64,000 nt of DNA from a candidate division FCPU426 bacterium (GCA_027452205.1 DAIDGV010000025.1:1-64000), one strand, 5' to 3'. Counted from the stretch's first letter, positions 17,777-27,469 are shown. Translations and numbers: made by a program. Notes: generated by a model from the sequence alone, not told the origin.

Positions 17777-18964
17777 ATGAAGGGCAATAAATTTTTTAAG
17801 AAGATCGACCGATTCCTCGGTGTTCCTTTGGTTTTTTTATTCGGTCTTGTGGCCGGCTTGGCGCGTCTTTTTCAAAAGGAAACCCAAAGAACCTTGAGTG
17901 AAGGCGACCGGGTCTTGGTCGTAAAGCTATCGGCCTTGGGCGACACCTTGATCCTCTTGCCCGTCTTCAAGGCCATCAAACAAAAGGTCGGTCCTCAAGG
18001 AAAGGTACTGGCGGTCGTTACCCCCATCAACCAGGCCGCCTTGGAAGGTTTCCCTTATATAGATGAGGTCATCGTCCTCGATTTCGGGACCTGGGTGAAA
18101 AAGCCAAGCTCGGTTTGGGGTCTTTTCTCAGCCCTGCGGGCCTTCAAACCTCGCTTCGCTTTGGATTTCGATCAATGGCTCCGGATCTCACCCTTGCTTT
18201 GCTTCTTGTCCGGCGCTTCCCGCCGTTATGGTTTCAAAACCCCCGGCCAATACCGCCACTTTCTCTATCATCGCACCACGCCCAACGAAAAGACCCGACA
18301 CGAGTTCGAACAATTCGTCTCGATTGCCGCCTTAGCGGGCGTCCCTCGGGAAACCATTGATCCCTTTAATGGTTTTTTGGAAAAAGAAGGGCTTTACCAG
18401 GGCTCCACTAAGGGCAAGAACACTTCTCACCCCCTTGTGCACATCCATCCGGGTTGCGGCGCTTACGGCTGGCAAAGGGCCTGGCCGGAGACCTATTACA
18501 TCCAACTCATTCAAAAGTTGGCGGCCGATGGTATCCAAGTGCGCGTGACCGGCATGGGCAATTATGAAGAGCAACTGGTCGCGGGGATCATCCGGGAATC
18601 GGGCGTAGCCATCGATAACCGCGCGGGCAAACTGGGCATGAGCGAATTGAGCGGCTTGGTTCGGGAAGCGGACCTGGTTGTTTGCGGCAACACGGGCATC
18701 CTGCATTTGGCCACCGGCCTTGGAAAACCCGTGGTGGTCATGAATGGGCCCGCCAACCCGATCAAATGGGGGGCCTTGGGCCCGGTGCCCGGTCAAAAAG
18801 GCGGCGAGGTCAGCCAGCTTCTGGCCACGGTGCCTTGCAGCCCTTGCACTACTTTGGGTTATGAATACGGTTGTCCGAAAAGGCCTTGCATGGAATCGAT
18901 CCCGGTGGAAAAGGTCTATCAGGAATGTTTACGGTTATTGGGCAGGGGTCAAAAAACGAAGTAG
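17777..18964 (+). CDS. Family 9 glycosyltransferase (heptosyltransferase-like)
   Basis: The product (395 residues) has the ADP-heptose-LPS heptosyltransferase fold: VLVVKLSALGDTLILLPVF at the start of the first Rossmann domain, HIHPGCGA, and VVCGNTGILHLATGLGKPVV in the donor domain. Residues about 1-35 include a hydrophobic stretch that may associate with the membrane. The ATG at 17777 has GAGG five bases upstream and is preferred over the open frame to 17495. No heptose synthesis genes are nearby, so the donor could be another sugar. It overlaps the convergent zinc-ribbon gene by 16 bases. Confidence 0.88.
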   Translation: MKGNKFFKKIDRFLGVPLVFLFGLVAGLARLFQKETQRTLSEGDRVLVVKLSALGDTLILLPVFKAIKQKVGPQGKVLAVVTPINQAALEGFPYIDEVIVLDFGTWVKKPSSVWGLFSALRAFKPRFALDFDQWLRISPLLCFLSGASRRYGFKTPGQYRHFLYHRTTPNEKTRHEFEQFVSIAALAGVPRETIDPFNGFLEKEGLYQGSTKGKNTSHPLVHIHPGCGAYGWQRAWPETYYIQLIQKLAADGIQVRVTGMGNYEEQLVAGIIRESGVAIDNRAGKLGMSELSGLVREADLVVCGNTGILHLATGLGKPVVVMNGPANPIKWGALGPVPGQKGGEVSQLLATVPCSPCTTLGYEYGCPKRPCMESIPVEKVYQECLRLLGRGQKTK

Positions 18965-19287
18965 TTCAACAGCAAAAATACCGCGCCGATCACCAGCACG
19001 GCCATGCCGCCCACAAAGATCAACCGCGGCAGGTCCCAATTGATGTTCTTTTCTTTTTTAGCGTAAGCGATCGGGTCCAGCCCGTCGTTCTCGGCCAAAT
19101 GGGTGCAATTATCACCCGAAAAACTCTTGGAGGCCCAAGCGCTGTCCCAGCATTGGCGGCAGACCCGCTTATGGCAATGCGGGCATTCCATAAAGTCCTT
19201 GGGATAAAGGGTCAGTTTAGTATCGCAGATCTCGCAACGGTTCTCCGCCGCGATGACCGCCGCATTTCGTTTCCCAATTCTTTGCAT
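18949..19287 (-). CDS. Small zinc-ribbon protein with C-terminal membrane anchor
   Basis: The product (112 residues) has two Cys pairs arranged as C-x2-C (CEICDTKL) and CPHCHKRVCRQC, a likely zinc ribbon at residues about 15-50, and a single hydrophobic C-terminal helix (about 86-109, GGMAVLVIGAVFLLLNYFVF). It should be tail-anchored with the zinc domain in the cytoplasm. The frame is open to 19566, but the ATG at 19287 has AGGCGG upstream and a promoter match lies beyond it. Function is not recognised. Confidence 0.7.
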   Translation of the reverse strand: MQRIGKRNAAVIAAENRCEICDTKLTLYPKDFMECPHCHKRVCRQCWDSAWASKSFSGDNCTHLAENDGLDPIAYAKKEKNINWDLPRLIFVGGMAVLVIGAVFLLLNYFVF

Positions 19288-19330
19288 AAGCCGCCTTATT
19301 CCCCCGAATTCACTATGGAACTGCAAGGAA

Positions 19331-19358
19331 AGTGTACTATCGTGTCCATTAATTTCAA
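19331..19358 (-). promoter_or_regulatory. Promoter candidate for the zinc-ribbon gene
   Basis: The -35 TTGAAA (19353-19358), 16-base spacer and -10 TACACT (19331-19336) lie 44-71 bases before the ATG at 19287. Its position inside the longer frame supports the shorter start. Confidence 0.4.
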
Positions 19359-19489
19359 ACTGTATTCGCCCTGGGGCCGGAGCCCGCATGCTAAAATCGC
19401 CGAAAAATGTCGCGGGTGGATCCAAGTGGATGTGAAACGCGGCATGGATCGCTTCAATGACTGGAAATTTCTTCGAGGTGATGTTTTTA

Positions 19490-21004
19490 ATGAAAACAAA
19501 ATTCAGCTTGGCCGATGGCCGTCTTAAGTCATTATTGCTGATCGGCATGGGGGTCGCTTTGATCATCCTGATCTTACTGCCTTATATGATCAACGGCATG
19601 TGGAGCGACGACTCGTACAATTGTCAGATCTGGGGCCAGATCAATCGATTCCATTCTAGCCTCTGGGCTTTTAACGTCAGAACAGTTATTTTTTGGATCG
19701 ACCACGGACGCATGCTATTCTTTTTGCCCTTTCAAAACGGTTTCTTCTATCTGCTGCGAGATGTAAGGGTGATCCGTCTCGCTCACGTGGCTATTTTGTT
19801 GACCCATATCGGGTGCGTCGTTTATCTGCTCCGGCAGATACGCTTTTCTTGGCCGACCATTGGGGTTTTCGTATTATTTCTCGTTTCCCTATTTCAAATA
19901 CGAAATTACCACGATCCGATCGCGGCTTTCGCCCCAACTTATCAAGTCCTTGGCCTCTTTATGACGGCCGCGCTGATCTTTCTGGTCAAGTGGTACAGAA
20001 CGGGATCGAGCGGCTATCTGATCGCGTCATCTTTGGTCTTAACCCTGTCGTTGTTCTTCTATGAACTGAACGCGATCTATATCCCGATCGCCGTTACCAC
20101 TATCCTGGTGGCGCCGCGCGCTAAGCGCATCACCAACTTGCTGATCGTGCTCATTCCATTCGCGATCTGGTCGGCGATCTATCTCTACGTAAAGAGCCAT
20201 TCGACAGGCGCTTACGCTGGAACGTCATTAGGGGACATTCGAGCGGTCCCATGGACATACCTAAAGCAATTTTCCGGGGCATTCCCTGGAAGTTTTTATT
20301 ATCTGCAAGAAAAGCACGATTACCACTCAGCTCAACTCTTCGCTGATCTAAAAGACAGTCCAATAGCCTGGGCCATAGGGATCCTTTCTTTTATTTCTTA
20401 TTTTCTTCTCGCAAAGAAACAGAACGAGAAACCCAACAATATCCCGTGGGGTGCGGTTTGTGTCGCTGCCGTATTCTTGTTCTTACCCCCCCTTTTGATC
20501 TCCATCACACAAAAATATCAATCAGAAGTCACCTGGGGACGGCCCTATCTTCCCGTGTACTATCAATATTTTGGGTTGGCTTTTCTGGGCGCTCTGGCTT
20601 CAGAAAAATTAGCGAGGACTAAGAACCTTCGAGTTTTCGTGGCGGTGGCTTTTGCTTTTTCGCTCTATACGGCGTCCAATTGGACGGTCAATATGCATGA
20701 AGTGCATGATCAGTATGTCAGCTGGGACGACTGGCGAGATTCGCTTGTCGCCGCGATGAAAGCGGGTCTCTTGGACAAGGTTCAAGACGGCGATATTGTC
20801 GAGATGAAAGATCAACCCTGCTTTGTTAACGGCGGTTTGATCTATCAGACGATCGGGAAGAACGTATCAATCCCCAACGAAAACCGTCCTATCAATGATG
20901 GGTTCGAAGAAAAACCAAGACCGTCGGCGAAACGGTTCAAACTGTTTCGTGACCCCAAGTCAGGTAACGCTTGGCGGTTGGAGCCAGTAACGCACTCTTC
21001 TTGA
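19490..21004 (+). CDS. Multi-pass membrane protein, GT-C-like
   Basis: The product (504 residues) has roughly ten to twelve hydrophobic segments from residue 12 to about 420 and a soluble C-terminal tail. The first extracytoplasmic loop carries an acidic pair in MWSDDSYNCQIWGQINRF, the position where GT-C glycosyltransferases hold their catalytic acid. I do not recognise the family; a GtrII- or ArnT-like transferase using a polyprenyl-linked sugar is plausible. The ATG at 19490 has GAGGTGAT seven bases upstream, better than the earlier start at 19457. Its base composition looks more AT-rich than the flanking housekeeping genes. Confidence 0.7.
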   Translation: MKTKFSLADGRLKSLLLIGMGVALIILILLPYMINGMWSDDSYNCQIWGQINRFHSSLWAFNVRTVIFWIDHGRMLFFLPFQNGFFYLLRDVRVIRLAHVAILLTHIGCVVYLLRQIRFSWPTIGVFVLFLVSLFQIRNYHDPIAAFAPTYQVLGLFMTAALIFLVKWYRTGSSGYLIASSLVLTLSLFFYELNAIYIPIAVTTILVAPRAKRITNLLIVLIPFAIWSAIYLYVKSHSTGAYAGTSLGDIRAVPWTYLKQFSGAFPGSFYYLQEKHDYHSAQLFADLKDSPIAWAIGILSFISYFLLAKKQNEKPNNIPWGAVCVAAVFLFLPPLLISITQKYQSEVTWGRPYLPVYYQYFGLAFLGALASEKLARTKNLRVFVAVAFAFSLYTASNWTVNMHEVHDQYVSWDDWRDSLVAAMKAGLLDKVQDGDIVEMKDQPCFVNGGLIYQTIGKNVSIPNENRPINDGFEEKPRPSAKRFKLFRDPKSGNAWRLEPVTHSS

Positions 21005-21033
21005 TCACTTCAAACGTGGGACCTTTGTAAACT

Positions 21034-22011
21034 TCAGCGGCTTTCAGGCTTTAGAGCGGACATGAAGAACAGCAGTTTGCCCACCGCTCGGGCAAAACAA
21101 GCCCGCGCCAAGGCCGCGTCCCGCTGGGATGGAACGACCAAATAGTAGAAGCCCATCAAAACGAATGAAAGTCCCATATCAAATGACAAGATCGGGAACC
21201 TCGAACAGAAAGGCACCGGTACCTTTTCGCGCAAAGCCGCTCGAGCCATGTCCCGGGACCAAAGATAGACCTGACGTGATCTTTTCAATACGCTGGCGGC
21301 TCCCTTTTTACCCGACAAGGCGAAGACACCCCGAAATGGCGTGATACCCAAGGTATTGTCCGGGTGTTGTCGATAAGCAAGTGTTGGTTCGTGCAGCGCG
21401 TAAACCCCGCCATAGACCGAAGCTAAAAAGGGATACCAATGATCCGGGTGATAGAACTCCGGCGGGATGACGGGGTATCGTTCGACCAATTCCGCGTCGA
21501 ACAGCATTGAACAACCCGCCACCACATTGCGGATCAAGAAATGCCCTGGCCCCGAATGGTCCACGCCCCGACGCTCTACCTGCCATCCCGTTTCTTTGGC
21601 GACAGTCTCCTCCCCCTGGTCGTTCGGATAAAGAAGATCCATGTCGGTGTGTAGCAACCCCATGGAAGGCTTTGAGGAAAGCACTTCGACTGAGCGGGCA
21701 ATTTTGTTTTTATACCAGACGTCATCTTGATCCGCGCAAGCAATGACCTCGGCCCCAGCACGGACACAAAGCTGGATGGCCTTCTCGAAGTTCTTCGTCA
21801 CACCCAATTGTTTTTCATTCTCGACCCATTGGAATTTCGGATGATCCTTGAACCGGGCTAGGCCCGGCGCTTGAAAGATCTCAGCTAGTGGAGAATCCAA
21901 TGTGCCTATGCAGAACCAATCTGAATAGGTCTGCGCTTCGATCGATTCGAGTTGTTTTTTGAAGAATTCGGGATGGGGGCGGTAAACAGCCAGCGCGATT
22001 CCGACCCGCAT
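21034..22011 (-). CDS. Family 2 glycosyltransferase
   Basis: The product (325 residues) has a GT-A domain starting VGIALAVYRPHPEFFKKQLESI, with the acidic motif ACADQDDVWYKNK matching the WbbL/rhamnosyltransferase style DxDD-W, and a C-terminal hydrophobic helix (about 282-300, FDMGLSFVLMGFYYLVV). It probably adds a sugar to the lipid-linked glycan on the cytoplasmic side. It lies one base after rfbA, so it may be co-transcribed with it and use dTDP-rhamnose; that link is inferred from position only. Confidence 0.87.
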   Translation of the reverse strand: MRVGIALAVYRPHPEFFKKQLESIEAQTYSDWFCIGTLDSPLAEIFQAPGLARFKDHPKFQWVENEKQLGVTKNFEKAIQLCVRAGAEVIACADQDDVWYKNKIARSVEVLSSKPSMGLLHTDMDLLYPNDQGEETVAKETGWQVERRGVDHSGPGHFLIRNVVAGCSMLFDAELVERYPVIPPEFYHPDHWYPFLASVYGGVYALHEPTLAYRQHPDNTLGITPFRGVFALSGKKGAASVLKRSRQVYLWSRDMARAALREKVPVPFCSRFPILSFDMGLSFVLMGFYYLVVPSQRDAALARACFARAVGKLLFFMSALKPESR

Positions 22012-22012
22012 T

Positions 22013-22891
22013 TTATTGGACCGGGTTCTCGTTCAAGACCTGGCGCAAATAGGCTCCATAACCGCTTTTCGAGTATTCCTCGGCTAATTGTTCCAATTGC
22101 TTGACCCCGATGAACCCCTTCAGGAAAACGATCTCTTCCAGACAGGCGATCTTCAGACCCTGTCGCTGTTCGATCATTTGAACGAATTGGGACGCAATCA
22201 AAAGGGAATCATAGGTACCACTGTCCAGCCAAGCCACACCGCGACCCATCTTGTTGATCCGAAGGGCGCCCTGTTCCAAATAACGCAGGTTCAGGTCGGT
22301 GATCTCCAATTCCCCGCGGGCAGAGGGTTTGAGCGATTTGGCGATACGAACCACTTGCGAGTCATAGAAATAAAGACCTGTCACGGCCCAGGAGGATTTC
22401 GGTTTCTTCGGTTTTTCTTCCAAGCTGATCGCGATGCCGTCATTGTTGAATTCCACCACGCCGTAACGTTCAGGGTCGGTGACGTGATAAGCGAAAAGTT
22501 CCGCTCCCTTGGTCAATTGAGCGGCCTTTTCCAAAGCGGTAACCAATTCGTTGCCATGGAAGATGTTGTCACCCAGGACAAGACAGACAGAGTCATTGCC
22601 GATGAACTTTTCCCCAATGACAAAGGCTTGAGCGATGCCTTCGGGTTTGGGCTGCTCCGCGTAAGAAAGCGAGATGCCCAGTTTCGACCCATCTCCCAAC
22701 AAATTTTGGATCATGGGCAGGTCCCGGGGAGTGCTGATGATCAGGATCTCGCGGATTCCCGCCAAGAGCAAAGTGGACAAGGGATAATAGATGGTGGGCT
22801 TGTCATAGACCGGCAGCATTTGTTTGCTGATGGAACGGGTCAAAGGGTAAAGACGCGTTCCGCTGCCGCCCGCCAAGATGATACCCTTCAT
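22013..22891 (-). CDS. rfbA: Glucose-1-phosphate thymidylyltransferase
   Basis: This enzyme makes dTDP-glucose from dTTP and glucose 1-phosphate, the first step to dTDP-rhamnose. The product (292 residues, the normal RmlA length) has [41 protein letters not shown] and the C-terminal [14 protein letters not shown]. The frame is open to 22942, but the ATG at 22891 has GGAGG upstream and is the family start. rfbC and rfbD lie 19-22 kb away on the same strand; rfbB is not in the window. Confidence 0.95.
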   Translation of the reverse strand: MKGIILAGGSGTRLYPLTRSISKQMLPVYDKPTIYYPLSTLLLAGIREILIISTPRDLPMIQNLLGDGSKLGISLSYAEQPKPEGIAQAFVIGEKFIGNDSVCLVLGDNIFHGNELVTALEKAAQLTKGAELFAYHVTDPERYGVVEFNNDGIAISLEEKPKKPKSSWAVTGLYFYDSQVVRIAKSLKPSARGELEITDLNLRYLEQGALRINKMGRGVAWLDSGTYDSLLIASQFVQMIEQRQGLKIACLEEIVFLKGFIGVKQLEQLAEEYSKSGYGAYLRQVLNENPVQ

Positions 22892-22961
22892 AAAACCCTC
22901 CCAATAACGTCCTTGTAATGATCGAACCAGGGCCACTTCCAATAAAGAATGGCGGACAGGA

Positions 22962-22967
22962 ATTATA
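22962..22967 (-). promoter_or_regulatory. -10 box candidate for rfbA
   Basis: A perfect TATAAT on the minus strand lies about 70 bases before the rfbA start in the divergent region shared with the gene at 23053. No good -35 box is seen 16-18 bases upstream. Confidence 0.3.
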
Positions 22968-23052
22968 GTATACTTCCGGCCTGCGGAGCCCTATGGCGCC
23001 GTAAGTTTGTTCCCCCGTGTATTTCAAGTCAAGCCAAAAAGAGGCACCTTTC

Positions 23053-24531
23053 ATGAGCGACAAACTAAAGTCGGATTTCTTCTTTTATTTCGCCTTCGCC
23101 GCTTTCATTTTCGGCACAAAACTATGGCTCATCAATAAATATGGCAACGCCACACCCTTCTGGGATCAGTGGGATGCGGAAGCGGCCTCCCTATATGTCC
23201 CATTCCACAATGGCACTTTAAGCCTCGGCGATCTTCTCGCCCCTCACAACGAACATCGAATCCTGAGCACACGTTTGTTGGCACTGGCCGAACTGGTTCT
23301 GAACGGGATCTGGAACCCGCTTCTCCAAATGGTCGTTAACGCAGTCCTGCACGTTATCACCCTCGTGCTCGCCATTCTCTTGATGACCCAAGTAATCGGC
23401 CGGAAGTATTTACCCGCGCTACTGGTCTTTTCAGCTCTACTTTTCGCTCTTCCCTTCGGCTGGGAAAACACCTTGGCTGGTTTCCAGGCCCAGTTCTATT
23501 TTGTCCTTCTTTTTTCCATCTTAAGCTTGTGGTTCACCACGACTCACGAACCTTTCTCGGCCAAATGGTTTATTGGTCTCCTTTTCTCGGGGCTCGCTTT
23601 CTTTTCGTTGGCGTCAGGAGTTTTTTGCATCGCCGCTTCAGCGGCCGTTTCTTTCATCTTTTATATTTTCGGTTATCGACGAACCCTGGGACAGTTATTA
23701 GCGTCCGCTCTTTTGACGGTGTTCTTCGTTATCGGTGTCCATTTCACACCTGTCATTCCAGCCCATCAGGTACTCAAGGCCGGTTCGGCGGGCCAGTTCC
23801 TCAAGGCTTTTTTCCATATCCTTTGGTGGCCGTGTCCCAACAAATTCCTGGGTCTGTTGCAAAACGCCCCGGTGATCCTGTTCGGTCTCTGGATGGTCAA
23901 AAAGAAGCCCGCCGCCAAGGACAACCAGTGGTTTCTCGTCGCCATTTTGATCTGGATGATAGGAACGGTTGCCAGCGTAGCCTACGGAAGAGCGGTAGCG
24001 CCCCTGTCGCCGCGTTACCTGGACCTGTTCACCATCGCGGTTTTACTGAGTTTCGTCTGTTTGTTGTTGTTGATCAAAGAATGTCCGCAAAAGATGAAAA
24101 AATACGCCTATGTGGCCGCCACTGTCTGGATTTTATCCGTCGGGACCTGCGCGGAAGTTTACAACTCACGACCGAATTTCCCGTCCCTCCAGATCAAAAA
24201 GGACCAATCGACTGCAGAGGAGATCAACGCGAGGAATTATGTCGTGACCGGCAATATCTCTTGTTTGGAGGATAAACCTTGGCTGGACATCCCTTACCCC
24301 GTTCCAGAGCACCTGGCTTCAATCTTGAATAACCCTCAGGTCCGGTCGATCCTGCCGTCAAACATCGCGCCTCCAGACAGGCCTATTAAAGAAGGATACT
24401 TTGACGGTTTTGTCGCTTGGCTGCTGGCGAATTATTCTATTTTTATCGGGATCGGGATACTGGCGGCGGTTATCGGGGTTCTACTGAACCTTTTTGGGTG
24501 GGCTGAAAAGGGCGAAAAAGTACCAATGTAA
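23053..24531 (+). CDS. Multi-pass membrane protein, GT-C-like
   Basis: The product (492 residues) has about ten to eleven hydrophobic segments. After the first helix the loop reads TPFWDQWDAEAASLYVPFHNG, with acidic residues where GT-C enzymes keep their catalytic acid, followed by LLAPHNEHRILSTRLL. A last helix lies near the C-terminus (about 455-480). The ATG at 23053 has GAGG eight bases upstream and is preferred over an earlier start at 23017. The exact family is not recognised. It overlaps the convergent GT2 gene at 24481 by about 50 bases. Confidence 0.72.
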   Translation: MSDKLKSDFFFYFAFAAFIFGTKLWLINKYGNATPFWDQWDAEAASLYVPFHNGTLSLGDLLAPHNEHRILSTRLLALAELVLNGIWNPLLQMVVNAVLHVITLVLAILLMTQVIGRKYLPALLVFSALLFALPFGWENTLAGFQAQFYFVLLFSILSLWFTTTHEPFSAKWFIGLLFSGLAFFSLASGVFCIAASAAVSFIFYIFGYRRTLGQLLASALLTVFFVIGVHFTPVIPAHQVLKAGSAGQFLKAFFHILWWPCPNKFLGLLQNAPVILFGLWMVKKKPAAKDNQWFLVAILIWMIGTVASVAYGRAVAPLSPRYLDLFTIAVLLSFVCLLLLIKECPQKMKKYAYVAATVWILSVGTCAEVYNSRPNFPSLQIKKDQSTAEEINARNYVVTGNISCLEDKPWLDIPYPVPEHLASILNNPQVRSILPSNIAPPDRPIKEGYFDGFVAWLLANYSIFIGIGILAAVIGVLLNLFGWAEKGEKVPM

Positions 24532-25206
24532 GTAGGACGGCAGCCACTTCCAAAGTTTGAAATTGGACTTCCCCGCTGCCCGGTCCTGCCAGGACGTGGG
24601 AACTTCATCGACCTTATAGCCCCACTTCCAGGCCTTCACCACGATCTCCATACCCAACTCGAACCCGCCGTTGCTCTCGATGGCGAGGCCCTGCACAAAA
24701 GAACGGCGGTAAAGCTTAAAGCTGTTGGTCACGTCATGGGTCGGCAAGCTGGTGATGTACCACAAGGAAGTCCCCGCCAAACGCGAAAGGATCCTTTTCA
24801 GGAAGGGCCCGCCTTTTTGTGAACCACCCTTCATATAACGAGAGCCGCAGACCACATCGGCCTTCTTCGCCTTGGCCTTATCGATCATATCGTTGATCAC
24901 TTCAGGAGGGTCCGACAGGTCCGCCATAGTCACCACAACGAACTCCGAATCAGCAAAGGCCAGACCGCTCTTGATGGCGTTCAGGGCGCCGCGGCCGATA
25001 GAATTCTTATGTAAAACCACTTCTTGTTTGTTCTTCTTCGCGTTCAGATAACCTTGGACCGCAGGTACGGTTGTGTCTTGGTCGAAATCATAGACCACAA
25101 TAACACGGCAAGGATAAATGACCTTCTCGGCGATCAGGTCGAGGGCCGTGATGATATTGTCGCCCTCGTTATAGACCGGAATAACAATATCAAGGACCCG
25201 TTCCAT
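24481..25206 (-). CDS. Family 2 glycosyltransferase (DPM1-like)
   Basis: The product (241 residues) is a GT-A enzyme with VIPVYNEGDNIITALDLI, VVYDFDQDTT and MADLSDPPE, and no predicted membrane helix apart from a weakly hydrophobic C-terminus. The third gene of a tight three-gene operon: its ATG shares one base with the stop of the upstream epimerase (TGATG). It probably transfers a sugar made by the two upstream enzymes to a polyprenyl or glycan acceptor; that is inferred from context. Confidence 0.87.
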   Translation of the reverse strand: MERVLDIVIPVYNEGDNIITALDLIAEKVIYPCRVIVVYDFDQDTTVPAVQGYLNAKKNKQEVVLHKNSIGRGALNAIKSGLAFADSEFVVVTMADLSDPPEVINDMIDKAKAKKADVVCGSRYMKGGSQKGGPFLKRILSRLAGTSLWYITSLPTHDVTNSFKLYRRSFVQGLAIESNGGFELGMEIVVKAWKWGYKVDEVPTSWQDRAAGKSNFKLWKWLPSYLHWYFFALFSPPKKVQ

Positions 25207-26225
25207 CAGATGCCGCCTACTTCCACTTGCTTCTTGATCCAGGGAATGACCTCGTCCAAGATCTCGTCTAGGCCCGTCGTGGCCTCGAAGCCCAAAACGT
25301 TCTTGGCCTTGCTCACGTCGGGAACGCGCATTTGAACGTCATATTTGAAAGCCTTGTCCGAGGTGTAACGGAAAGGAACACCCGGCTTTAGCTTTTTCCA
25401 GATGATCTCGGCCAGTTCCAACACCGACGTAGACTTCGCCGTCGAGATGTTGAAATCCTCATTGAGGGCTTTGGGGTGCTCGATACAAGTACGGATACCC
25501 CGGGCCAGATCGCCCGCGTAGGTATAGTGTCGCACCTGGTTACCCGATCCCAAGATGTGCAAGGGATCCTGCCCCTTGACGATCTTTTGGACGATATCCG
25601 GCACCACGTGGCTCATGGCCAATTTGACGTTACCCGAGAGGATCTCGGAATCGCAAAGAGCGCGTTTTTCACCGGTGCCCACGCAATTGAAGGGCCGGAT
25701 GATGGTGAAAGGCAGACCATATTGCTCGAAAGCGCCCTGGGCGAAATACTCGGTCGCCAATTTCTGGAAACCGTAGGTGCTCATCGGCGGTGGGCTGGTC
25801 CGCTGCGCCCCTTCCTTGGTCGGGAACTCGGTGGCGCATTCATAGACCATGCTGGAGCTCAGCACATTGATCTTCTTGAGTTTCTTGTTCTTATGGGCCC
25901 AGATGGCGGCATCGAAGGTCGAGGCTGTGATCCGTTCGTTCTCGGCCAAAAGCTCATAGGCCAGTTCATGGAAATAGGAGATGCCACCGATCATGGCGGC
26001 CGCCGCGACGACCGTGTCGCAATCGCTCAGCAGTTCCTTCAACAGGTCCACGTTCTTCACATCGCCCTGCACCAAACGGTATTTGGGGTTGTTGTCGTAG
26101 GACTTTTCGACCCTTCCATATTTGGAAAAATTATCGACACCGACCACCTCATGGCCCGCGGCCAGAAGGTCCTCGATCAAGTATCCACAGATGAATCCCG
26201 ACGAACCCGTTACTAATATTTTCAT
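25206..26225 (-). CDS. NAD-dependent nucleotide-sugar epimerase/dehydratase
   Basis: This extended SDR (339 residues) has the Rossmann motif GSSGFICGYLIEDL, a Ser-rich LSSSMVYE strand and the catalytic Y-x3-K as YGFQK. IIRPFNCVG and DLARGI are typical of the epimerase/dehydratase group. The start ATG at 26225 lies two bases after the stop of the dehydrogenase upstream and has AGGA seven bases before it; the longer frame to 26264 overlaps that gene. It probably modifies a uronic acid or keto-sugar nucleotide. Confidence 0.85.
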   Translation of the reverse strand: MKILVTGSSGFICGYLIEDLLAAGHEVVGVDNFSKYGRVEKSYDNNPKYRLVQGDVKNVDLLKELLSDCDTVVAAAAMIGGISYFHELAYELLAENERITASTFDAAIWAHKNKKLKKINVLSSSMVYECATEFPTKEGAQRTSPPPMSTYGFQKLATEYFAQGAFEQYGLPFTIIRPFNCVGTGEKRALCDSEILSGNVKLAMSHVVPDIVQKIVKGQDPLHILGSGNQVRHYTYAGDLARGIRTCIEHPKALNEDFNISTAKSTSVLELAEIIWKKLKPGVPFRYTSDKAFKYDVQMRVPDVSKAKNVLGFEATTGLDEILDEVIPWIKKQVEVGGI

Positions 26226-26226
26226 T

Positions 26227-27402
26227 TTATTTCCTTTTTCTCCAGATGCCCCAACAGTCCACATAGGGCTTTGTGATCTTCAGGTCCAAATACTCGTTAT
26301 GCGGCACACCCACGATGACGCCATCGGCCTTCTCCAACGCTTCCTTTAAAGGGGTGAACTCGGGCGCGGGTAAATAAGGATCCGAAGCCAGCACATGGGC
26401 CCGCTTGATCTCCAAAACCTTGCGCAATTTGAAAGCCAATGACTCACGGATGTCGTCATTATTGGCTTTGAAGGTCATCCCCAGGATGGCGATGTTCTTG
26501 CCCTTGAGGTCTCCCATCTTGGCTTCCAATTGGTCGGCCAAAAAGACCGGCAGGCCTTCATTGACCAACATGGCCGATTGGCCCAGGAAGAAATTGCTCT
26601 TATGGAAGGCGGAAAGCTGCATGGTGTCCTTGAAAAGACAGGGACCCGCCGCCAGACCCGGACGGGTGAAATGCTTGGCCCGGGGATAATCTTCCCGGAG
26701 CGCGTCATATATTTTATAGAAGTCCAACCCTTGGGATTCGGTCATCATATAGAACTGATTGGAAATGGCGAATTCCAGGTAACGCCAGGCATTGGCCATC
26801 AATTTGGCCACTTCAGCTTCCTTGGGGGCCAATCGGATGATCTTGGGGGCAATGGTGCTGAAAAGCTCCTCAGCCATCTTTTCGGCCGCAGGGCTGTTAC
26901 CCGAAATGATCTGAGGAAGGTGAAAAATCTCCTCGATACCCTTTCCCTGCACGATCCGCTCGGGGCAGAAAGCGACTTTAATGTCGGGGATAGTTTCAGA
27001 AAGCACATCGCTCAGGACGTCCATCACACCCGGATAGACAGTGGAACGCAGGACGATCAAAGCCTTTGGATTGATCTTATCCGCGTAGGAACGCATCACC
27101 TTGATGACATCGTGGACCTTGGGGTTGTGATGCTCGTCCACCGGGGTGCCGGTAACGAAGATGATGACATCGGAGGTCTTGAGCGAATCCGGCGAGGTAG
27201 TGGCCCGGAAATTCTTGTTCAGGACCGAGGGAAATATCTCTTCGGCGCCTTCTTCGATAAAGGGCACCTTTCCCGCGTTGACCATCTCGACGGCCTTAGG
27301 ATTGATGTCCAGCAAGGTCACATCATGGGCGACCTTCGCCAGGGCCAAGCCCAGAGGAAGTCCAACGTGGCCGCAGCCGCCGACAATGGTTACCTTTTTC
27401 AT
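26227..27402 (-). CDS. Nucleotide-sugar dehydrogenase (WecC/UDP-ManNAcA-type)
   Basis: The product (391 residues) belongs to the UDP-glucose/GDP-mannose dehydrogenase family, which oxidises a sugar nucleotide C6 to an acid using NAD. Visible motifs are VGGCGHVGLPLGLALA, FCPERIVQGKG and the catalytic-cysteine region GLAAGPCLFKDT, closer to WecC-like enzymes than to the UDP-glucose type (GGSCFPKD). A three-domain length is normal. It opens an operon with an epimerase and a GT2, driven by a good promoter at 27441-27469. The actual substrate is unknown. Confidence 0.87.
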   Translation of the reverse strand: MKKVTIVGGCGHVGLPLGLALAKVAHDVTLLDINPKAVEMVNAGKVPFIEEGAEEIFPSVLNKNFRATTSPDSLKTSDVIIFVTGTPVDEHHNPKVHDVIKVMRSYADKINPKALIVLRSTVYPGVMDVLSDVLSETIPDIKVAFCPERIVQGKGIEEIFHLPQIISGNSPAAEKMAEELFSTIAPKIIRLAPKEAEVAKLMANAWRYLEFAISNQFYMMTESQGLDFYKIYDALREDYPRAKHFTRPGLAAGPCLFKDTMQLSAFHKSNFFLGQSAMLVNEGLPVFLADQLEAKMGDLKGKNIAILGMTFKANNDDIRESLAFKLRKVLEIKRAHVLASDPYLPAPEFTPLKEALEKADGVIVGVPHNEYLDLKITKPYVDCWGIWRKRK

Positions 27403-27440
27403 GGATGAAGTCCTGACTTTAAGGGATTTTTAGGAAAGCC

Positions 27441-27469
27441 ATTAGATAAAATAAGACTGGCAAAGTCAA
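27441..27469 (-). promoter_or_regulatory. Sigma70-type promoter of the dehydrogenase-epimerase-GT2 operon
   Basis: Minus-strand -35 TTGACT (27464-27469), 17-base spacer and -10 TCTAAT (27441-27446) predict a start near 27434 and a leader of about 32 bases. Confidence 0.6.

Noticed and set aside
25206-26225. This SDR as the missing rfbB
   Set aside because: Its active-site surroundings (LSSSMVYE, YGFQK) do not show the dehydratase signature clearly, and its operon partners point to another sugar.
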